Of a stretch of DNA of 64,000 nucleotides, positions 51,221 through 59,416 are shown one piece after another. This stretch comes from Geobacter sp. UBA5735 (GTDB lineage: Bacteria; Desulfobacterota; Desulfuromonadia; Geobacterales; Geobacteraceae). Within the stretch, counting starts at the first letter, position 1, and the number at the start of each line of letters is the position of its first letter. Below the pieces are notes generated by a model. It ran no database searches, was not told where the DNA came from, and was given only the letters and a program-made list of their open reading frames with translations. A program made the translations under genes and the position numbers. The DNA is taken from contig DIFZ01000066.1 of the NCBI GenBank assembly GCA_002419385.1, positions 6,039 to 70,038 of the forward strand. The letters are read 5' to 3'.

Positions 51221-52528
51221 TCAATCCCCTTTTGCGGCCCACTTCTCCAGCATGTCGGTCGTTACCGACTTCGGGCGCTCGATGGGATAGCCGAGCGCCC
51301 GGTCCCAGATGATGTTGGCCAGCACGCCGATCGCCCTCCCCACACCGAAGAGAACAGTATAGAAATCGTAGTCGGTGATGCCGTAATACCAGTGTATGAC
51401 GCCGGATTGGGCATCGAGGTTGGGCCAGGGATCCTTCGCCTTGCCATGTTCCATGAGAATCGGCGGCGCCACCTTGTAAATCATGTTCACCACCTTGAAC
51501 AGCTCGTAATCAGGCAGGAATTTCTCACAGAACTCCTTGAGCGCGGTATAGCGGGGGTCTGTCTTGCGAAGAACCGCGTGTCCATAGCCCGGGATAACCT
51601 GCCCGCTGTTCAGGGTATCCCACAGGAACCTGCTGAGGTCGGCTTCGGTCGGCACCTCTCCTCCCAGATGGTGCAGCACACCCTGAATCCAGCGGAGAAC
51701 CTCCTGGTTGGCAAGCCCGTGGAGCGGACCGGCAAGGCCGTTGATTCCGGCAGACAGGCTGTAGTAGGCATCCGAGAGGGCCGAAGCCACCAGGTGGGTT
51801 GCGTGGGACGCGACATTCCCCGATTCATGGTCGGAATGGAGGATGAACGTCATGCGCGCCGCGTCGTCATAGGGCCGGGGAATACCCATCATGTGGGCGA
51901 AGTTGCCGCCGATGTCCAGGTATTTCCCGCCGGGGATGAAGGTATCTGACCGGTATTTCATGCGGTAAATGTAGGCGGCGATTGCCGGCAGCCGGGCAAG
52001 AAGGTTGCAGCTGTCTTCATACATGGGATCCCAGTAATCCCGTTTTTTCATCCCTTCGGAATACTTCCTGGCGAAGACGGACTCCCGCTGCATCGACAGG
52101 ATTGCAGTCGAAAACATGGTCATGGGATGGGTGTCCCGGGGCATGGCGCGCAGGACGTCGAACACGTAGCGCGGAACCTGGGAACGCAGGCTGAAATCCT
52201 CGACCACGGCAAGCGTCTCTTCCATGGAAGGAATCTCACCCGTCAGGAGAAAATACCAGAAACCTTCCACATAGGGATATTCGCATCCCGGAACATTGGG
52301 CAGCGCATCGAATGTCTCCCGGATGGTCTTTCCCCTGAAACGAATCCCTTCATACGGGTCGAGCGACGAAATATCGGTCACGAGGCACTTGACGTCACGG
52401 ACGCCACCGATGCACTGGCCGATCGTAACCTGGTCGATAACCACATCACGATGGTTCTTGAGGAGTGCGGAGGTGCGGGTCCGGTGGGCGAGAATTTTCT
52501 CCAGGAGCTTTTCCTTCAGCGTCATCAT
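51221..52528 (-). CDS. gltA: citrate synthase, eukaryotic-like (mitochondrial-type)
   Basis: It condenses acetyl-CoA and oxaloacetate at the head of the TCA cycle. The 435-residue protein has catalytic histidines in GPLHGLAN and GYGHAVLRKTDPR and the catalytic aspartate region KDPWPNLDAQSG. It lacks the N-terminal domain of Gram-negative hexameric GltA and resembles mitochondrial enzymes, as established for Geobacter sulfurreducens. Such a type is a Geobacteraceae hallmark. The start at 52528 follows an AGGAGAG-type site. Confidence 0.92.
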   Translation of the reverse strand: MMTLKEKLLEKILAHRTRTSALLKNHRDVVIDQVTIGQCIGGVRDVKCLVTDISSLDPYEGIRFRGKTIRETFDALPNVPGCEYPYVEGFWYFLLTGEIPSMEETLAVVEDFSLRSQVPRYVFDVLRAMPRDTHPMTMFSTAILSMQRESVFARKYSEGMKKRDYWDPMYEDSCNLLARLPAIAAYIYRMKYRSDTFIPGGKYLDIGGNFAHMMGIPRPYDDAARMTFILHSDHESGNVASHATHLVASALSDAYYSLSAGINGLAGPLHGLANQEVLRWIQGVLHHLGGEVPTEADLSRFLWDTLNSGQVIPGYGHAVLRKTDPRYTALKEFCEKFLPDYELFKVVNMIYKVAPPILMEHGKAKDPWPNLDAQSGVIHWYYGITDYDFYTVLFGVGRAIGVLANIIWDRALGYPIERPKSVTTDMLEKWAAKGD

Positions 52529-52583
52529 GCAAAGACTCTCCTTCGGCCAGGGGATTCTGTCGGGGGGTTCGGGCCTGCTTGAC

Positions 52584-53780
52584 TCACAGAAGCGTTATTT
52601 CTTCCTTTGAGAACGTCAGCTGCTCAAGACCCTGACCGGAAAGGTGGAATGTGTTCTCGATGCCCACCGCACCCACACCGGGGAACACGAGTTTCGGTTC
52701 GAAGGCGAAAGCCATCCCGGCCTCCAGGGGTATGTCATTGAAGCCGCGGGCAATGAACGGGTACTCGTCGATCTCTATGCCCACTCCATGACCCACGAAT
52801 GAAACCTGTGAGCCTTTGTACCCCATGAAATGGTCACCATGCCCCTGCTGGAGGGCACGTGCCAGACAGGCATCGTAGACATCCCCCCACGTGACCCCTG
52901 GCCGTGCCAGTTCGGTCATCATCCGCTGGACCGCCAGCATGTCGCGATGGCCGGCCTGCAGGTAATCCGGAAGCTCTCCCAGGGCAAACACCCGTGTCTG
53001 GTCCACCAGGTACCCGTCGCAACTGCCCGCGAAGTCTACGATGATGGGCTCACCCGGCGCGATCCGGCTCATGCCGCATCCCTGGCCGAAACTGGGATGG
53101 AGGCCGGCGCCGCCCAGGGGTGTATCGGTGTAGGCCGGCACCGCGCCGTCGGCGCCGGAAAAGGTATGGCCGAAAATCATCTCGCCGTTGAAAACCCGCA
53201 TCCGTATGTTCCCCAGGTGACCCGCCAACCGGGCAGTGTATTCAAGCTCCGCGGCAAGCTCCAGATCGGTCATGCCTTCCCGGATCACCTCGCAGGCCCG
53301 ACGGTAGACCTTGTCCACCTGGAGAGCCGCATCCCGCATGATCTCCAGCTCGTAACCGGACTTGATCATCCGCACCCGCCGTATCAGTGGGGTCGCGTCC
53401 GAGATCACGGCAGCAGGAAAAGCTTTCCGGTAACGATCGTAGAACAGCACCGGCAGCACATCCAGTTCCATGCCGATCCGTTTCGGCTCCTTCAAACCAT
53501 AGCCTGACAGGATGCCGGGGATCTCCCGCATCGACGAAAAGGGAACGATCTCGGCCAGGGCCGACTCATTCCGGGCGCGCCCCACTTCGCGCCGCACCAT
53601 GTAAACAGGCTCGCCCTCGTTCGGAACATAGAGACATCCCGACTGTATGGTGCCGGTAAAATAAAACAGATCCGCATTCTGGAGGACGATGACCGCATCC
53701 AGCCCTTCGGCGGCCATCAGCCCCTGCAGTTTGCGCAACCGCGCATCCAGTTCGCTTTTCGGTGTCAGTCGCTCGTCCAT
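52584..53780 (-). CDS. M24-family aminopeptidase (Xaa-Pro-like)
   Basis: The 398-residue protein has an N-terminal creatinase-like domain (about 1-150) and a pita-bread metallopeptidase domain with metal ligands in IVDFAGSCDGYLVDQTRVF, GHGVGIEIDE, FEPKLVFPG and GIENTF. It probably removes N-terminal residues ahead of proline. The start at 53780 follows GGGGGAG and overlaps the acyl-CoA synthetase stop (at 53782) closely; it is probably cotranscribed with that gene. Confidence 0.88.
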   Translation of the reverse strand: MDERLTPKSELDARLRKLQGLMAAEGLDAVIVLQNADLFYFTGTIQSGCLYVPNEGEPVYMVRREVGRARNESALAEIVPFSSMREIPGILSGYGLKEPKRIGMELDVLPVLFYDRYRKAFPAAVISDATPLIRRVRMIKSGYELEIMRDAALQVDKVYRRACEVIREGMTDLELAAELEYTARLAGHLGNIRMRVFNGEMIFGHTFSGADGAVPAYTDTPLGGAGLHPSFGQGCGMSRIAPGEPIIVDFAGSCDGYLVDQTRVFALGELPDYLQAGHRDMLAVQRMMTELARPGVTWGDVYDACLARALQQGHGDHFMGYKGSQVSFVGHGVGIEIDEYPFIARGFNDIPLEAGMAFAFEPKLVFPGVGAVGIENTFHLSGQGLEQLTFSKEEITLL

Positions 53781-53781
53781 G

Positions 53782-55440
53782 TCAGACAGTCTCCCCCGCA
53801 TCCTCCAGTTGCAGCTCGCGAATGGCCATTTCGCGCAGCTTGAACTTCTGGATCTTGCCCGAAGCCGTCATGGGATAGGAATCGACGAACTTCACGTACT
53901 TGGGTATTTTATAATTGGCAATCCTGCCCTTGCAGAAATCCCTGACTTCATCCTCAGTCATCTCCATCCCCTTTTTCACGACGATCGCCGCCATGACCTG
54001 CTCACCGAATTTCCGGTCGGGAACGCCATAGACCTGAACATCGGAAACCTTCGGATGGGTGTAGAGAAATTCCTCGATCTCCTTTGGATAGATGTTTTCG
54101 CCGCCGCGAATGATCATGTTCTTGATCCTGCCGGTGATCTTGCAGTAACCGTTCTCGTCCATGACCGCCAGGTCCCCGGTATGCAGCCAGCCGTCTGCAT
54201 CGATAACCTTGGCAGTCTCTTCCGGCATCTTGTAGTAGCCCTTCATGACCATGTAGCCCCGGGCGCACAGTTCGCCCTGCTTGCCCGGAGGGAGCGCGGC
54301 TCCGGTTTCGATGTCGATTATTTTCACCTCTGCGCCTGGCAGGGCCCGTCCAACGGTTGCGACCCGCAATTCAATCGAGTCTTCGGTACGGGTCTGGGTA
54401 ATCCCTGGAGATGACTCGGTCTGGCCGTAGACACTGGTGATCTCCGTCATGTGCATGTCGTTCACGGCCCTTTTCATCACCTCGATAGGGCAGACCGAAC
54501 CGGCCATGATGCCGGTGCGAAGGCTGGCAAGATCGAACTTGTCGAAATCGGGATGTTCGAGCTCGGCGATGAACATGGTCGGAACACCATGGACAGCGGT
54601 GCAACGCTCCTGTTCGATTGCCTGGAGCACCTGCAGGGGATTGAAGGTTACGATCGGCACCATGGCGGTACCATGGGTGACGCTGGCCATGACCGCGAGC
54701 ACGCTGCCGAAGCAGTGGAAGAACGGAACGGGGATGCAGAGCCGGTCCTTTTCCGTGAACTTCATGCACTCGCCGATATAGAAGCCGTTGTTCGTCAGAT
54801 TATAGTGGGTCAGCATTACCCCTTTCGGGAAGCCGGTCGTTCCGGACGTATACTGCATTTGGATGACATCATGAATGTCGATACTCCGTTCGATCTCCCT
54901 CAGTTCCTCGTCGGATACGGCATCCGCCAAAGCGTAGAGATCATTAAAATTGAGGGTTCCGGCAGGCGTTTCCTCGCCGATGTAGACAACCTGCTTCAAA
55001 CAGGGGACCACTTCACTGCGCAGCGTCCCGGGCGCTGAGTTTCGCACCTCGGGGACCACTTCGTAAAGGGTCTCCATGTAATCGATGTCCTTGAAACCCT
55101 TGACCAGGAACAGGTAGCCCGAATCCGACTGCTTGAGAATATATTCGAGCTCTGATGTACGATAGCTGGTATTGACGGTAACCAGAACAGCCCCGATTTT
55201 TGCCGTGGCAAACGAGAGGATGACCCACTCGGGAACATTGGTGGCCCAGATCGAGACGTGATCACCCTTTTTCACTCCCAGCTTCAGAAGTCCTTTCGCA
55301 ACCCGGCGGCAGACCTCGTTGAACTCGAGGTAGGAGTAGCGCAGGCCGCGATCCACGTAGACCAGAGCGTCATTGCCCGGAAAACGCTCCGCCATCTGGT
55401 CCAGCAAACCACCAATGGTAATCTCAAGATTATTCGACAT
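53782..55440 (-). CDS. AMP-forming acyl-CoA synthetase
   Basis: The 552-residue ligase has the ATP/AMP signature YTSGTTGFPKGVMLTHYN, the YGQTESSPG motif, the TGDLAVMDENGYCKITGRIKNMIIRGGENIYP hinge region and catalytic lysine in MTASGKIQKF. It activates a fatty or aromatic carboxylate to its CoA ester; medium/long-chain is most likely. Upstream lie a perfect palindrome and candidate promoter that suggest repression. The ribosome site GGGAGG precedes the ATG. Confidence 0.92.
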   Translation of the reverse strand: MSNNLEITIGGLLDQMAERFPGNDALVYVDRGLRYSYLEFNEVCRRVAKGLLKLGVKKGDHVSIWATNVPEWVILSFATAKIGAVLVTVNTSYRTSELEYILKQSDSGYLFLVKGFKDIDYMETLYEVVPEVRNSAPGTLRSEVVPCLKQVVYIGEETPAGTLNFNDLYALADAVSDEELREIERSIDIHDVIQMQYTSGTTGFPKGVMLTHYNLTNNGFYIGECMKFTEKDRLCIPVPFFHCFGSVLAVMASVTHGTAMVPIVTFNPLQVLQAIEQERCTAVHGVPTMFIAELEHPDFDKFDLASLRTGIMAGSVCPIEVMKRAVNDMHMTEITSVYGQTESSPGITQTRTEDSIELRVATVGRALPGAEVKIIDIETGAALPPGKQGELCARGYMVMKGYYKMPEETAKVIDADGWLHTGDLAVMDENGYCKITGRIKNMIIRGGENIYPKEIEEFLYTHPKVSDVQVYGVPDRKFGEQVMAAIVVKKGMEMTEDEVRDFCKGRIANYKIPKYVKFVDSYPMTASGKIQKFKLREMAIRELQLEDAGETV

Positions 55441-55762
55441 CAGACCTCCCCATTCATATCATGATGATAAGCCGATCCTGCGGAATGCTTTGCGTCAACA
55501 CATGCGGCCGTGCCCAATCAGACGTCTGTCATGCGCCACATGCATCAGGCTTGTGCTGATCTGGAACTACCAGGGCTACGTGTCGCGACAACGCAGGCAA
55601 AAATCAATAACTGATTGATTTAAAAGGATTTTATGACTTATCACAGCATGCGTTACAAGTCAAGATATTACTGGAAGCGCGCTGTGGTTTGGCAGGCAGC
55701 GGCAACGCCTCCTTCAGAAAGGCGGGATTCAGGCCCGCTGCAACATCGCGAAGCATGCCATA
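55441..55762 (-). promoter_or_regulatory. 322-nt control region of the acyl-CoA synthetase gene
   Basis: No gene is seen. On the minus strand TTGTAA and CATAAA with 17 nt between (55630-55658) form a candidate promoter; an overlapping TTGACT lies at 55658-55663. Just downstream is a perfect inverted repeat AAATCAAT (55601-55608) / ATTGATTT (55614-55621) with a 5-nt spacer. A second small dyad TATCAT/ATGATA (55457-55469) sits just before the ribosome site. The layout fits repressor control. Confidence 0.55.
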
Positions 55763-56818
55763 TCAGCCGGCAAGAGCGCTTTCAACGGCCCGGACCATCG
55801 CATCCACCGTGATGCTGCGGCTGCACTGCTCATTCCTGTCGCACTCGGTGCGGAAACATGGCGAGCAGTCGAAGGATGACTGGACGACAGCATGTCCCGG
55901 ACCGCGAGGGCCCCTCCTCCTGCCATCGCTGGCCCGGTAGAGGGAAACGGTGGGAGTGCCGACAGCGGCGGCCATGTGAACAGGTCCGGTATCACCTGCA
56001 ACCACGAGATCGACCTTTTTCAGCACTGCAGCAAACTCCTTCAAGAGAAAACGGTCCAGCACCCTTGCGCCGGTCCCGATGGCCGAAGCTATCCTGGTTA
56101 CCGCGGTGCGTTCCTGCTCGCTTCCCCAGGACATGAGGATGGTGGATTCGGGATACCGCTCCAGAAGAGCCTTTCCCAGCCCGACCCATCCCTCGTCGCA
56201 CCAGGAGTTGGCCTGCCAGGTCGTGCCATAGTGAAACAGGAATACCAGCCCGTCGGCAAGGGTCGCCAGGAGGGTCCGCGCTGCTTCATCATCCTCAGGT
56301 GAGGTGGCTATGTCCGACGACAGTTTCATCGTGGCGAAATCTTTCCCGAACGATACGCTCACCAGGCGGAGATAGCGGTCAGTGCTGTGGTAATCCTGTC
56401 GCCGGGCAGGAATCTGCCGGGTGGTGAAAAGGAGGTTTACGGGCTGCTGAAGGGCTTCACGGGTGAAACCGATCCGTTTGGCAGCACTGCTCAGCCAGGA
56501 GACGAGCCCGCTTTTCAGGGTGCCCTGGATATCGAATACCAGGTCGTAATCACGCGACCGCAGGGCATGCTTCACGCTCCCGATCTCTTCCCTCGTGCTC
56601 CGCGCAAAAGGCTTCCCGCACCATGCCTTGGTCCGGACCGCATAAAGCCTGCTGATCAGCGGATTGCCCCCCAGAATGTCCTGGAAGGATTCCTCGACGA
56701 CCCAGTCGATCTCCATGCCGGGCGCAACCTTGTGCAGATAATCCAGCACGGGAAGGGCATGGATGATGTCGCTCAGATCGCCCATCATTACAATAAGGAC
56801 TCGCACGTTATCGGGCAC
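55763..56818 (-). CDS. waaC: lipopolysaccharide heptosyltransferase I-like (GT9)
   Basis: The 351-residue glycosyltransferase has the GT9 N-terminal MMGDLSDIIHALPVLDYL, VFDIQGTLKSGL and the donor-binding VVAGDTGPVHMAAAVGTPTVSLY motif. It would add the first heptose to Kdo2-lipid A. It closely follows the WaaC pattern more than WaaF. The start is GTG at 56818 with a weak ribosome site, 10 nt after the aldolase stop. Confidence 0.87.
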   Translation of the reverse strand: MPDNVRVLIVMMGDLSDIIHALPVLDYLHKVAPGMEIDWVVEESFQDILGGNPLISRLYAVRTKAWCGKPFARSTREEIGSVKHALRSRDYDLVFDIQGTLKSGLVSWLSSAAKRIGFTREALQQPVNLLFTTRQIPARRQDYHSTDRYLRLVSVSFGKDFATMKLSSDIATSPEDDEAARTLLATLADGLVFLFHYGTTWQANSWCDEGWVGLGKALLERYPESTILMSWGSEQERTAVTRIASAIGTGARVLDRFLLKEFAAVLKKVDLVVAGDTGPVHMAAAVGTPTVSLYRASDGRRRGPRGPGHAVVQSSFDCSPCFRTECDRNEQCSRSITVDAMVRAVESALAG

Positions 56819-56827
56819 CCATCTTCG

Positions 56828-58114
56828 CTAATCGTCAAAATGGCCGGCCGGCCCCTTGTCAGGGTTGAGTGAAGCTGCCTTTTCAGCCATTCCGGCGCCG
56901 GTCCATTCAGCCGGGTCTTCGATCCTCTTCGCCTTGGCGCCCATATCGAAAGAACCGGCCTTCAGGATCGCCTCTACCGCACATGTCGCCGAGCCGCTGG
57001 AGTTGAGCACGTTCTGCATCAGGTTGCAGGCAAAAGCCTCGACTCCGTCGACTATCCGATCGCGGATTTCCCGCGACTGGGAAAGCAGCCTGTTCTCGAA
57101 GGGAAGATTGAGGCTCTTGTAGTCCCCTTTCTTGTACCCCTTGGAATCGGCATACGCAACCATCTCAGCCCACAGCCCGTCCGTCATGCCCCGGTCCTTC
57201 AACTTGATGAAACTGCCGTTCCCGTCCAGGATGGCATTGCCGTAATCGTTGACTTCCAGGCCCCAGGAGACCATCTGCAGGGCCGTTGCCACATTGGCCT
57301 TGGTGGTGCTGGTCCGGGACGCGATATCCCTGAGCCTGTCCGAACTGTTGCCCGAGGTCCCATGCTGGGCTCCCGAAATCTTGTAGGGTGCCAGTGCTTC
57401 ATGAATGGAAGCCGTCAGGTCCACCTGAATACCCTGGTCATTGGCTTCGATGCCGTGGGTGGTGCCGTTGTTGAGAGCGATCCAGTCCGGGAAGATGTCA
57501 TGGGCATTCAACCCCCGTATCAGGAACAACGCCTCTTCCACCGTGGAAAGCCCCTGCTTGCCCTTGATCTCTCCCACTTCGGTCTCCAGCCCTGCCCAGC
57601 AGGGAACAACGGGGGCCAGGGCAAGACTTGCCAGGAGATTCTCTTCGTCCGGCAGATGAGAAGCGTCAATGGCAATGGAGGTAATGCCGGCATCGAACAT
57701 GGACGGTATCGCTACCTTTGCCGTTTCCACGTCACCGGCCGACTTGATGCCGTAATGATCCGCATGAATGGCAACCGGGACGGTAATCCCCATTTCATTG
57801 CAGAAAGAATCTACCATCATGGCCATGTTCCAGTAGTTGACCGCACAATAGCTGCCTTCCGACTTGGCGATCTCTATGATAATGGCCGCGTCGGCCTTTT
57901 GGGCAGCTCGCAACACACCCCGGATCACAAGGGAGTTCCTGCCGTTGGCTGCCAGTGCGATGGCCTTCCCCTTGGCGAGCATGGCGCGATCGATGACCTT
58001 GCCGCTGACGATAAGAGCCTTGGAATTGGGAAACAGCCGGGCAACGTTGGGCGGCCGCCCTATCTCGACTGCCTTGAGAAAATCAGCTGAATAGCCAAAA
58101 AATTTCGTACACAT
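56828..58114 (-). CDS. class II fructose-bisphosphate aldolase-like protein
   Basis: The 428-residue protein has zinc-site motifs HADHYGIKSAGDVE, the NNGTTHG and SGAQHGTSGNS histidine loops, and an IAIDASHLPDEENL strand. These mark class II ketose-bisphosphate aldolases, but the protein is longer than E. coli FbaA and quite diverged. It probably works in glycolysis/gluconeogenesis. The start at 58114 has GGAGG 6 nt upstream; ATG at 58117 is too close. It shares a divergent promoter region with mnmH. Confidence 0.85.
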   Translation of the reverse strand: MCTKFFGYSADFLKAVEIGRPPNVARLFPNSKALIVSGKVIDRAMLAKGKAIALAANGRNSLVIRGVLRAAQKADAAIIIEIAKSEGSYCAVNYWNMAMMVDSFCNEMGITVPVAIHADHYGIKSAGDVETAKVAIPSMFDAGITSIAIDASHLPDEENLLASLALAPVVPCWAGLETEVGEIKGKQGLSTVEEALFLIRGLNAHDIFPDWIALNNGTTHGIEANDQGIQVDLTASIHEALAPYKISGAQHGTSGNSSDRLRDIASRTSTTKANVATALQMVSWGLEVNDYGNAILDGNGSFIKLKDRGMTDGLWAEMVAYADSKGYKKGDYKSLNLPFENRLLSQSREIRDRIVDGVEAFACNLMQNVLNSSGSATCAVEAILKAGSFDMGAKAKRIEDPAEWTGAGMAEKAASLNPDKGPAGHFDD

Positions 58115-58142
58115 CATTATCCTCCACAGTTCAGATTTTTCA

Positions 58143-58171
58143 TGTATATCACAGGGATTGGCAAAACTCAA
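58143..58171 (-). promoter_or_regulatory. candidate promoter of the aldolase gene
   Basis: On the minus strand TTGAGT (58166-58171) and TATACA (58143-58148) are separated by exactly 17 nt, 30 nt before the aldolase start codon. Both match consensus at 4 of 6 positions. Confidence 0.5.
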
Positions 58172-58224
58172 GGAGCCGGCGGGGCTTCCGGAGCCAATGA
58201 AGACGGGCCACATCCGGGATCAGC

Positions 58225-58254
58225 TTGCACTCTTTCCCCCTGCTCGGGTATACT
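58225..58254 (+). promoter_or_regulatory. candidate promoter of mnmH
   Basis: TTGCAC and TATACT are separated by 18 nt, about 27 nt before the mnmH start codon. The -10 matches at 5 of 6 positions and the -35 at 3 of 6. Confidence 0.42.
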
Positions 58255-58280
58255 CTGGCCGATTCAAAGGAGAAAATTTC

Positions 58281-59306
58281 ATGTTCCCCGTCGTACCGTT
58301 CAGTGAAAAACTTCTTGACAGCCACCTGGTCGTGGACGTCCGCACACCGCTCGAATACCTGGAAGACCACATTCCGGGCGCCATGAACGTGCCGCTCCTC
58401 AGCAACGAAGAGCGGGTGGCAATCGGAACCCTGTACAAGAGGAGCGGCCCCCAGGGCGCACGGGTCAAGGGTCTGGAACTTACGGCGCCCCGCTTTCCCG
58501 GCATTGTCGCGCACATTGCCGAGGCGGCCTGCGGCCGCCCCATCCTTGTCTATTGCTGGCGTGGCGGGCTGCGGAGCAAAACCGTTGCCTCACTGCTGGA
58601 CCTGACCGGTTTCCACGTCAGCCAACTGGATGGCGGCTACAAGTCCTATCGCTCCTGGATCACTGCCTCCTTCGCGCCGTTCGTCCCTGCCGGGCCTCTC
58701 GTTATCCTGCATGGCCTGACCGGCATCGGCAAGACAGCCTTTCTGCACACCCTGGACCGCCAGCGGTTCACGGTGGTCGACCTGGAAGGACTCGCCCGTC
58801 ATCGCGGATCGGCGTTCGGCGAACTCGGCTTGGAGCAGGACGTCAGCCAGAAAGCGTTCGAAAGCCTGCTCTGGAATGAACTCAGGATATCCCCTCCGGG
58901 CCGGCCCATCATTCTCGAAGGCGAAAGCCGGAGGATCGGAAAGATTTTCCTGCCCGGAAACCTCTATGACGTCATGCGCGAGGGTATCAAGATATGGTGC
59001 GAAGCGTCCCTGGAAACCCGGGTCGACCGCCTGATCGAGGAATACGGCAGGGCGGAATACCGGGATGGAATGGCCCAGGCACTGATTCGGATCAGGAAAA
59101 GGCTGGGCGGCGAGAAATACGAGGAGATCCTGGAATCCCTGCAAAAATGGGATCTGCGCCCGTTCATGTCAGAGCTGCTTCTCTCCTACTATGACCGGGT
59201 CTACTACAAAACGCGGGATTGGCGGGAAGACCGGATGATCTCCCTGGAGAACTTCCACGCGGCCGCCCGGGAACTGGAGGATTTCCTCGCGGACCGAACC
59301 GGCTGA
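58281..59306 (+). CDS. mnmH: tRNA 2-selenouridine synthase
   Basis: It replaces sulfur by selenium at the wobble 2-thiouridine of certain tRNAs using selenophosphate, through a geranylated intermediate. The 341-residue protein has an N-terminal rhodanese domain with active cysteine in VYCWRGG (C92) and a C-terminal P-loop domain with GLTGIGKT (145-152). The start at 58281 follows AAAGGAG. selD is not in the window, so selenophosphate supply must lie elsewhere. Confidence 0.94.
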   Translation: MFPVVPFSEKLLDSHLVVDVRTPLEYLEDHIPGAMNVPLLSNEERVAIGTLYKRSGPQGARVKGLELTAPRFPGIVAHIAEAACGRPILVYCWRGGLRSKTVASLLDLTGFHVSQLDGGYKSYRSWITASFAPFVPAGPLVILHGLTGIGKTAFLHTLDRQRFTVVDLEGLARHRGSAFGELGLEQDVSQKAFESLLWNELRISPPGRPIILEGESRRIGKIFLPGNLYDVMREGIKIWCEASLETRVDRLIEEYGRAEYRDGMAQALIRIRKRLGGEKYEEILESLQKWDLRPFMSELLLSYYDRVYYKTRDWREDRMISLENFHAAARELEDFLADRTG

Positions 59307-59327
59307 CTTCAGCACTCACCGAAATAA

Positions 59328-59354
59328 AAAGGGCGCCCATTGCAGACGCCCTTT
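59328..59354. terminator. terminator between convergent mnmH and chemoreceptor genes
   Basis: AAAGGGCG (59328-59335) pairs perfectly with CGCCCTTT (59347-59354) across an 11-nt loop. A-rich and T-rich edges allow use from either side. Confidence 0.7.
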
Positions 59355-59416
59355 CTCTCATGCCTCGTGATTATTTTTTTTGCCTTTCGTCCTTTGCCTT
59401 TTGCCCTTTGCCTTTT

